From assembly GCA_002354135.1 (NCBI GenBank), contig DEKZ01000119.1, positions 1 to 18,795 on the forward strand: a stretch of DNA of 18,795 bases. The letters are read 5' to 3'. Below are positions 14,680 through 18,795 of the stretch, piece after piece. The notes below the pieces were generated by a model that saw nothing but the letters and a program-made list of their open reading frames with translations, was not told where the DNA came from and ran no database searches. How positions within the stretch are numbered: the stretch's first letter is position 1; each line of letters opens with the position of its first letter. A program made the position numbers and the translations under genes. This DNA comes from Massilia sp. UBA2709 (lineage in GTDB: Bacteria > Pseudomonadota > Gammaproteobacteria > Burkholderiales > Burkholderiaceae_D).

Positions 14680-15786
14680 TTAAATGCGCATCGGCATGAC
14701 GACATACTTGAAGTCGCCGTTGTCGGGAATCGAGATCAGGGCCGACGAATTCGAATCGCCCAGCGCGATGTTCACCTGGTCGCACTTCAGGTTGTTCAGC
14801 ACGTCGAGCAGGTAAGTCACGTTGAAACCGATGTCGATGGCATCGCCGCCGTAGTCGATTTCCAGTTCTTCCACCGCCTCTTCCTGGTCGGCGTTGGTCG
14901 AGCTGATCTTCATGCTGCCCGGGGTGATGATGCAGCGCACGCCCTTGAACTTATCGCTGGTCATGATCGCGGCGCGCTGCAGCGAGCGCAGCAGTTCTTC
15001 GCGGCTGATCGTGAAGTCGTTCTTGTAGCCCTTCGGGATCACGCGGGTGTAATCCGGGAACTTGCCCTCGACCAGCTTCGACACCAGTTCGATGTCGGCG
15101 AAGGTCAGTTTTACTTGCGAAGCGGCGATGTCCAGCTGGACGGTGTCGTCGCTTTCTTCCAGCAGGCGCTGCAGTTCGATGATGGTCTTGCGCGGGATGA
15201 TGACTTCCTGGCGCTCGAATTCCTGCTCGGCTTCCACTTGGCAGAAGGCCAGGCGGTGGCCGTCGGTGGCGACTGCGATGACCTTGTTACCGTCCAGCAC
15301 CAGCAGCAGGCCGTTCAGGTAGTAACGGATGTCCTGCTGGGCCATGGCGAAGTGCACCATGTTGAACAGGTGCTTCAGGGTCTTTTGCGGCAGGGTGACC
15401 GAGGCGTTGTGGCTTTCCGCGACCGAGACGGTCGGGAATTCCTCGGCGGCCAGGGTCTGCAGCGCGAAGCGCGACTTGCCGCTCTGGACGGCCAGGCGCT
15501 TGTTCTGCAGGGTCATCGTGACGTCGCCCGATTCCGGCAGGGCGCGCAGGATGTCGAGCAGCTTACGGGCGGCGACCGTGGTGCCGGTCACGTCCGGGCC
15601 GGAACCGATGTTGGCGTGCGTGGTGATCTGCACTTCGGTGTCGGTCGACAGGAAAGACACGCTTTCGCCGTCCTTGCGGATGAGGATATTGGCCAGAATC
15701 GGCATGGTGTGCCGACGCTCGACAATACCGCTCACGATCTGCAGTGGCCGGAGAAGCGTGTCTCGGGTGGTTTTGACCAGTTGCAT
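14680..15786 (-). CDS. dnaN: DNA polymerase III beta sliding clamp
   Basis: This is a 368-residue protein, the normal length for the beta clamp, which forms a dimeric ring tethering polymerase III to DNA. It begins MQLVKTTRDTLLRPLQIVSGIVERR, contains the conserved RRHTMPILANILI stretch and ends with the typical YVVMPMRI (clamp C-terminus, M-P-M-R). GAGGA five bases before the ATG supports the start. It follows dnaA on the same strand but is separated from it by 224 bp that hold a stem-loop and a large palindromic repeat. dnaN may therefore be less tightly tied to dnaA transcription than in species where the two genes abut. Weak -10-like sequences are present upstream, but I could not define a promoter. 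A near-DnaA-box, TTATCCTCA, is at 15789-15797. Confidence 0.98.
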   Translation of the reverse strand: MQLVKTTRDTLLRPLQIVSGIVERRHTMPILANILIRKDGESVSFLSTDTEVQITTHANIGSGPDVTGTTVAARKLLDILRALPESGDVTMTLQNKRLAVQSGKSRFALQTLAAEEFPTVSVAESHNASVTLPQKTLKHLFNMVHFAMAQQDIRYYLNGLLLVLDGNKVIAVATDGHRLAFCQVEAEQEFERQEVIIPRKTIIELQRLLEESDDTVQLDIAASQVKLTFADIELVSKLVEGKFPDYTRVIPKGYKNDFTISREELLRSLQRAAIMTSDKFKGVRCIITPGSMKISSTNADQEEAVEELEIDYGGDAIDIGFNVTYLLDVLNNLKCDQVNIALGDSNSSALISIPDNGDFKYVVMPMRI

Positions 15787-15867
15787 AGTTATCCTCAGAT
15801 GAGTTAATACAGTGAAATTGTTGCTACAGCACTATTTTGCCGTGTGCTGGGTACAAATACAAACTTC

Positions 15868-15981
15868 CGTAGGGTGGGCGGGTTCCCCGCCCACGCGTTC
15901 AACGAACGCTGATGTATTGATACGCTTTTTGGTTCGCTACCGTCATTTGAACGCGTGGGCAGGAAACCTGCCCACCCTACG
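15868..15981. repeat. REP/BIME-like double palindrome between dnaA and dnaN
   Basis: Two 35-bp units in inverted orientation (15868-15902 and 15947-15981) match at 32 of 35 positions. Each unit also folds on itself: GTGGGCGGG/CCCGCCCAC with loop TTC in the left unit and GTGGGCAGG/CCTGCCCAC in the right. Two of the three differences are a paired change (G:C to A:T) that keeps the inner stem. The 44 bases between units hold a short CGAAC/GTTCG pair. The structure fits an intergenic palindromic REP pair of the GTAGGGTGGGC type. Confidence 0.75.
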
Positions 15982-15982
15982 C

Positions 15983-16001
15983 ACCCTCGTGTGCCGAGGG
16001 T
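15983..16001 (-). terminator. Stem-loop just after dnaA
   Basis: ACCCTCG (15983-15989) and CGAGGGT (15995-16001) form a perfect 7-bp stem with a 5-base loop, nine bases past the dnaA stop codon. No T-run follows, so it may be a weak or factor-assisted terminator or an RNA-stabilising hairpin. Confidence 0.4.
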
Positions 16002-16010
16002 CAGTCCGTT

Positions 16011-17399
16011 TTAGCCCTTCAGCGTTTGCTCCAGCACGTGCAGTTCGTGGTTGCACTCGGCGTTCTTCTGGCGGTCCTGGGCGATCTTGCGCACCGCGTG
16101 CAGCACGGTGGTGTGGTCGCGGCCGCCGAACAGCTCGCCGATTTCCGGCAGACTCTTTTGCGTGAGCTCCTTTGCCAGGTACATGGCGATCTGGCGCGGA
16201 CGGGCAATGTTCGCCGGACGGCGCTTCGAGTACATGTCGGCGACCTTGATGTTGAAGAAGTCGGCGACCGTCTTCTGGATGTTCTCCACCGAGATCTGGC
16301 GGTTCTGCACCGACAGCAGGTCCTTCAGGGCTTCCTTCACGATGTCGATCGTGATGTCCTTGCCGTGGAAGCGCGAGTAGGCCAGGATCTTGCGCAGCGC
16401 GCCTTCCAGCTCGCGCACGTTCGAGCGCAGGTGCTTGGCGACGAAGAACGCGACGTCGTCCGACAGGGTCACGCCCTCGGACTGCGCCTTCTTGAGCAGG
16501 ATCGCCACGCGCATTTCCAGTTCCGGCGGCTCGATCGCCACTGTCAAGCCGGAGTCGAAGCGCGAGATCAGGCGGTCGTCCATGCCGGTGATCTCTTTCG
16601 GATAGGTATCCGAGGTGATGATGATCTGCTTTTTCGCTGCAATCAGCGCCTCGAACGCATAGAAGAACTCTTCCTGCGTGCGGCTTTTGCCACCGAAGAA
16701 TTGAATATCGTCGATGAGCAGCATGTCGAGCGAGTGATAGTAATGCTTGAAATCGTCGAAGCCCTTGCGTTGATAGGCGGTGACGACGTCGCGCACGTAC
16801 TGCTCGGCGTGGATGTAGCGGATGCGCGCGCCCGGCTGGTCGGCCATGACCTGGTTGCCGATGGCGTGGATCAGGTGGGTCTTGCCGAGGCCGACGCCGC
16901 CGTAGAAGAACAGCGGGTTGTACGACACGCCCGGGTTGTTGGCCACTTGAATGGCGGCGGCGCGCGCCAGCTGGTTGGCCTTACCGGTCACGAAACTGTC
17001 GAAGGTGAGGTCCGGGTTGATGCGGCTCTGCTCGCGCTTGGGCGAGTTGGCGATGTTCAGGTTCGGCTGGGGTTCCGGCGCGGCCGAGGTCTGGCGCAGT
17101 TCGCCAGGCGCATGGTCGGGCGCCGGGGCAGGGCGCACCTCGGGCTTCTTCGGCGCATTCTTCGGATCGAGCACGAACTGCACCTCGACCGGGGCTTCCC
17201 AGTACTGGCAGGCGAGGGCGGTGATGCGGTTGGCGAACTGCGTCTTCACCCAGTCGAGCTTGAAACGGTTGGGCGCCGCAATGCGCAGCTTGCCGTCCTC
17301 GTAATCGAGGACGACGAGCGGTTTGATCCACGCGCTGTATTGTTGCGGCGTCAGCTCGAGCTCCAGCTGCGCGGAAGCGGTCTGCCAAAAGTTTTCCAT
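16011..17399 (-). CDS. dnaA: Chromosomal replication initiator protein DnaA
   Basis: This is a 462-residue initiator. Domain I (1-80) begins MENFWQTASAQLELELTPQQ. Domain II is a Pro/Ala-rich linker (about 82-125). The domain III AAA+ module has Walker A GGVGLGKT (167-174), Walker B LLIDD (227-231) and RLISRFDSG (276-284). Domain IV has the DnaA signature GRDHTTVLHA (426-435) that reads the DnaA box. It is complete and of normal length. It faces away from the DnaA-box region immediately upstream. A DnaA box overlaps the -35 of its likely promoter, which implies autoregulation. The ATG at 17399 has no clear Shine-Dalgarno, so translation may be modest. Confidence 0.99.
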   Translation of the reverse strand: MENFWQTASAQLELELTPQQYSAWIKPLVVLDYEDGKLRIAAPNRFKLDWVKTQFANRITALACQYWEAPVEVQFVLDPKNAPKKPEVRPAPAPDHAPGELRQTSAAPEPQPNLNIANSPKREQSRINPDLTFDSFVTGKANQLARAAAIQVANNPGVSYNPLFFYGGVGLGKTHLIHAIGNQVMADQPGARIRYIHAEQYVRDVVTAYQRKGFDDFKHYYHSLDMLLIDDIQFFGGKSRTQEEFFYAFEALIAAKKQIIITSDTYPKEITGMDDRLISRFDSGLTVAIEPPELEMRVAILLKKAQSEGVTLSDDVAFFVAKHLRSNVRELEGALRKILAYSRFHGKDITIDIVKEALKDLLSVQNRQISVENIQKTVADFFNIKVADMYSKRRPANIARPRQIAMYLAKELTQKSLPEIGELFGGRDHTTVLHAVRKIAQDRQKNAECNHELHVLEQTLKG

Positions 17400-17428
17400 G
17401 TGTGCGGCTAATTGATACGTAACACGCT

Positions 17429-17457
17429 ATTTTACCTGTCTTCGCGAAAGTTATCCA
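17429..17457 (-). promoter_or_regulatory. dnaA promoter overlapped by a DnaA box
   Basis: On the minus strand TGGATA (plus 17452-17457) and TAAAAT (plus 17429-17434) are separated by exactly 17 bases. The -35 lies within the perfect DnaA box at 17451-17459, so bound DnaA would occlude RNA polymerase. Confidence 0.5.
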
Positions 17458-17531
17458 CAGGTGATCCAGAGTTTTTCGCGCAGTGCTGGGGATAAAAGCA
17501 AAGTTATCTACATACGGAAACAACAGGCGCC

Positions 17532-17561
17532 TTGACAGCGGGTCGGCAAGTAGGGTCTAAT
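17532..17561 (+). promoter_or_regulatory. Promoter of the rpmH-rnpA-yidD-yidC cluster
   Basis: A perfect TTGACA (17532-17537) is followed after 18 bases by TCTAAT (17556-17561, five of six consensus). Transcription from about 17568 would give a leader of roughly 165 bases before rpmH. A second weak TACTAT -10-like box lies nearer the gene (17707-17712). Confidence 0.6.
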
Positions 17562-17733
17562 TCAGGGTTCCCTGTCCGCCCGCCTGTTCAGCCCTCATCA
17601 GATGGTTGAGAAATGCACGGACTAGCTGTGGCGTGACGCTGGCTTAACGTAGCGAACTGTCATTGGCGCCGATTCCTGACGAACAGACGTCAGACCCGAT
17701 TTTGCATACTATTTTGCTTTAAGCGAGACCACC

Positions 17734-17868
17734 ATGAAACGTACTTACCAACCTTCCGTCGTTCGTCGCAAGCGTACGCACGGCTTCCGCGCACGTATGG
17801 CTACCCGTGGTGGCCGCCAGGTTCTGAACGCACGCCGCGCCAAGGGCCGCAAGCGTCTGGCTGTCTAA
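17734..17868 (+). CDS. rpmH: 50S ribosomal protein L34
   Basis: This is a 44-residue, very basic protein beginning MKRTYQPSVVRRKRTHGFRA and ending AKGRKRLAV, the full-length L34 pattern. It binds 23S rRNA in the large subunit. The start follows AAGCGAGACCACC, which is only a weak ribosome binding site. It is the first gene of the cluster and the most highly needed product. Codons use CGT, AAA and TTC, as expected of a highly expressed gene. rnpA begins 30 bp downstream, and the gap contains the palindrome CGGTCGACCG. Confidence 0.98.
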   Translation: MKRTYQPSVVRRKRTHGFRARMATRGGRQVLNARRAKGRKRLAV

Positions 17869-17898
17869 GCCAGCCGCGCCCCGGTCGACCGCGGTCAC

Positions 17899-18336
17899 AT
17901 GACAGGCGAAGGTTCGCACGACTTCGCGCGCGCTCGGCGCATTCTGAAAACGGATGAATTTTCATCCGTTTTTCGTTTGCGGCCCACGCAAAAATCCGCG
18001 CATTTCGTGCTCTACACCCGCCCCAGCCCGCTGCCGCATGCGCGGCTGGGCATCGTCGCGGCCAAGCGCTTTGCGCCGCGCGCGGTCACCCGCAACACCA
18101 TCAAGCGCGTCACGCGCGAACTGTTCCGTACCAGCGAACTGCAGTCGCTCGACTGCATCGTGCGCCTGGCGCGTCCGGTGAATACCAAGGACGGACCGGC
18201 CACCACGACGGCGCTCAAGCGCCTGCTGCGCGCGGAACTGTCGCGCCTGCTCGCCTCGCAGCGCCCGCGCAAGCCGGCTCCGGCGAAGGCGGCGGTGTCG
18301 GCGGCAGCACCGGCTGCCCCCTCTTCATCATCATGA
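17899..18336 (+). CDS. rnpA: Ribonuclease P protein component
   Basis: This is a 145-residue basic protein that assists the RNase P RNA in 5' maturation of tRNA. The signature RNTIKRVTRELFR (about 65-77) is the conserved RNR motif region, and the N-terminal ILKTDEFSSVF is typical of betaproteobacterial RnpA. The last 25 residues are an Ala/Pro/Ser-rich tail (PAKAAVSAAAPAAPSSSS) beyond the usual core and are probably disordered. The start has no obvious Shine-Dalgarno. The stop overlaps the yidD start (ATGA). Codons 17-25 encode a strong hairpin followed by T-rich sequence, annotated separately. Confidence 0.97.
   Translation: MTGEGSHDFARARRILKTDEFSSVFRLRPTQKSAHFVLYTRPSPLPHARLGIVAAKRFAPRAVTRNTIKRVTRELFRTSELQSLDCIVRLARPVNTKDGPATTTALKRLLRAELSRLLASQRPRKPAPAKAAVSAAAPAAPSSSS
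17947..17978 (+). terminator. Intragenic attenuator/terminator hairpin in early rnpA
   Basis: AAAACGGATGAA (17947-17958) and TTCATCCGTTTT (17961-17972) are perfect 12-bp arms around two bases. The descending arm ends in a T-run (17969-17973) and CGTTT follows. This has the form of an intrinsic terminator with a weak-GC stem, located inside the coding sequence about 80 bp after rpmH. Translating ribosomes would prevent it forming, so it may partially terminate transcripts and adjust L34 against RnpA output. Confidence 0.6.
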
Positions 18337-18593
18337 AAACCCTGCTCATCTGGATCGTGCGTGCCTACCGGCTCGTGCTGTCCCCGATGCTCGGGCAGAA
18401 CTGCCGTTTCTATCCTTCCTGTTCCTGCTATGCCATCGAGGCGCTCCAGAGCCATGGCGCGCTGCGCGGCAGCTGGCTGACGGTGCGCCGCCTCGGCCGC
18501 TGCCATCCCTGGAACGAAGGCGGGCACGACCCCGTGCCGCCCGCACGGCACAAGCATTCTCACTCAGCCGCTTGCGGTTGCAACCACTCCTGA
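18333..18593 (+). CDS. yidD: Membrane protein insertion efficiency factor YidD
   Basis: This is an 86-residue protein. LIWIVRAYRLVLSPMLGQNCRFYPSCS is the family hallmark, with the conserved CRFYPSCSxYA cysteines (C24, C30, C32). RLGRCHPWNEGGHDPVP is the conserved C-terminal block. YidD sits at the inner face of the membrane and helps YidC-dependent insertion. The start ATG overlaps the rnpA stop (ATGA), which indicates coupled translation. The tail HKHSHSAACGCNHS is His/Cys-rich beyond the core, which is common but variable in this family. Confidence 0.96.
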   Translation: MKTLLIWIVRAYRLVLSPMLGQNCRFYPSCSCYAIEALQSHGALRGSWLTVRRLGRCHPWNEGGHDPVPPARHKHSHSAACGCNHS

Positions 18594-18604
18594 CGAATAC
18601 CTCA

Positions 18605-18795
18605 ATGGAAATCAACAAACGTACCATTCTGTGGATTGTCTTCGCCGTCTCGCTAGTTGTCCTCTGGAACAACTGGATGGTGTCGAACGGTAAGCAGTCG
18701 ATGTTCTCGCCCGCACCGCCGGCCAAGGTCGCCCAGGCGCCAGCCGCCAACGGCACCACCGGCGTCCCCGCCGCCCCGGCCCAGCCGGGCACGGT
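18605..18795 (+). CDS. yidC: Membrane protein insertase YidC, N-terminal part, runs off the right edge
   Basis: The frame starts at ATG 18605, 11 bp after the yidD stop, and remains open to the window end (63 complete codons). MEINKRTILWIVFAVSLVVLWNNW is the first transmembrane helix of Gram-negative YidC. It is followed by the low-complexity Ala/Pro linker that precedes the large periplasmic domain. YidC inserts inner-membrane proteins alone or with SecYEG. Position after rnpA-yidD is the standard order, so the call is firm despite truncation. Confidence 0.96.
   Translation, partial: MEINKRTILWIVFAVSLVVLWNNWMVSNGKQSMFSPAPPAKVAQAPAANGTTGVPAAPAQPGT

Larger units (their letters stand above)
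17400..17733. other. Candidate oriC / dnaA-rpmH intergenic region
   Basis: These 334 bp hold no gene. DnaA boxes cluster in 62 bp: TTATCCACA at 17451-17459 (perfect, plus), TTATCCCCA on the minus strand at 17487-17495 (one mismatch), and TTATCTACA at 17504-17512 (one mismatch, plus). A weaker TGATCCAGA lies at 17462-17470. The flank toward dnaA (17411-17434) is the most AT-rich part and could unwind. AACAGGCG (17522-17529) and CGCCTGTT (17581-17588) form 8-bp inverted arms around the rpmH promoter. CTGACG/CGTCAG (17676-17693) is a smaller inverted repeat. The dnaA/rpmH gap is the usual oriC site in betaproteobacteria, but the box count is low and no long AT-rich unwinding element is visible. 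Confidence 0.6.

Noticed and set aside
12345..14699. Very long open frame on the plus strand opposite gyrB
   Set aside because: Its translation is a low-complexity His/Asp/Arg/Val-rich shadow of gyrB, with no recognisable domain. It is a high-GC codon-position artefact.
16026..17411. Plus-strand open frame opposite dnaA
   Set aside because: It is the mirror of the dnaA coding region, with no independent signals.
1..18795. CRISPR array, tRNA, rRNA, insertion sequence or prophage att sites
   Set aside because: No regularly spaced repeats, no cloverleaf-like sequence, no transposase or integrase, and no flanking direct repeats were seen.

Overview
The window is high-GC DNA (about 68% in a sampled gyrB line) that includes the chromosome replication-origin neighbourhood of a betaproteobacterium, most likely an Oxalobacteraceae member (Massilia/Telluria-like). 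The evidence is the order dnaA-dnaN-gyrB with no recF on one side of a DnaA-box intergenic region, rpmH-rnpA-yidD-yidC running the other way, and the style of the encoded proteins. The genus is inferred from gene order and protein style, not from a search.

Layout from left to right. Positions 1-4454 (minus strand) hold a partial AI-2E-family membrane protein, a thioredoxin-reductase-like flavoprotein, its overlapping Rrf2-type regulator, and a soluble GAF-PAS-PAS hybrid histidine kinase. Positions 4614-6272 (plus) hold a NERD-domain SF1 helicase divergent from the kinase. Positions 6293-7738 (minus) hold a compact three-gene cassette: Hcp (the type VI secretion tube protein), a small NlpC/P60-like cysteine peptidase/amidase without signal peptide, and a secreted Cys-containing protein. 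It reads as a T6SS carrier-effector-immunity module away from any structural T6SS genes. Positions 7976-9694 (minus) hold a CHASE3-GAF-GGDEF diguanylate cyclase, and 9973-11109 (plus) an acyltransferase-3 membrane protein. Between these two is a perfect 10-bp-arm palindrome. Positions 11155-11937 (minus) hold an AT-richer HNH endonuclease gene that looks acquired and sits just behind gyrB.

The right third is the conserved replication and housekeeping core. gyrB, dnaN and dnaA (minus, 12090-17399) carry a clear terminator after gyrB and a REP/BIME-like double palindrome between dnaA and dnaN. The 334-bp dnaA/rpmH intergenic region holds one perfect and two near-perfect DnaA boxes, a dnaA promoter whose -35 overlaps a DnaA box, and a strong rpmH promoter. 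rpmH, rnpA, yidD and the start of yidC follow on the plus strand. rnpA carries a terminator-like hairpin inside its own early codons, probably to set the high L34 : low RNase P protein ratio.

The most interesting items are the Hcp/amidase/immunity cassette, the intragenic rnpA hairpin encoded by atypically AT-rich codons, the covarying BIME between dnaA and dnaN, and the HNH gene with its promoter-overlapping inverted repeat.
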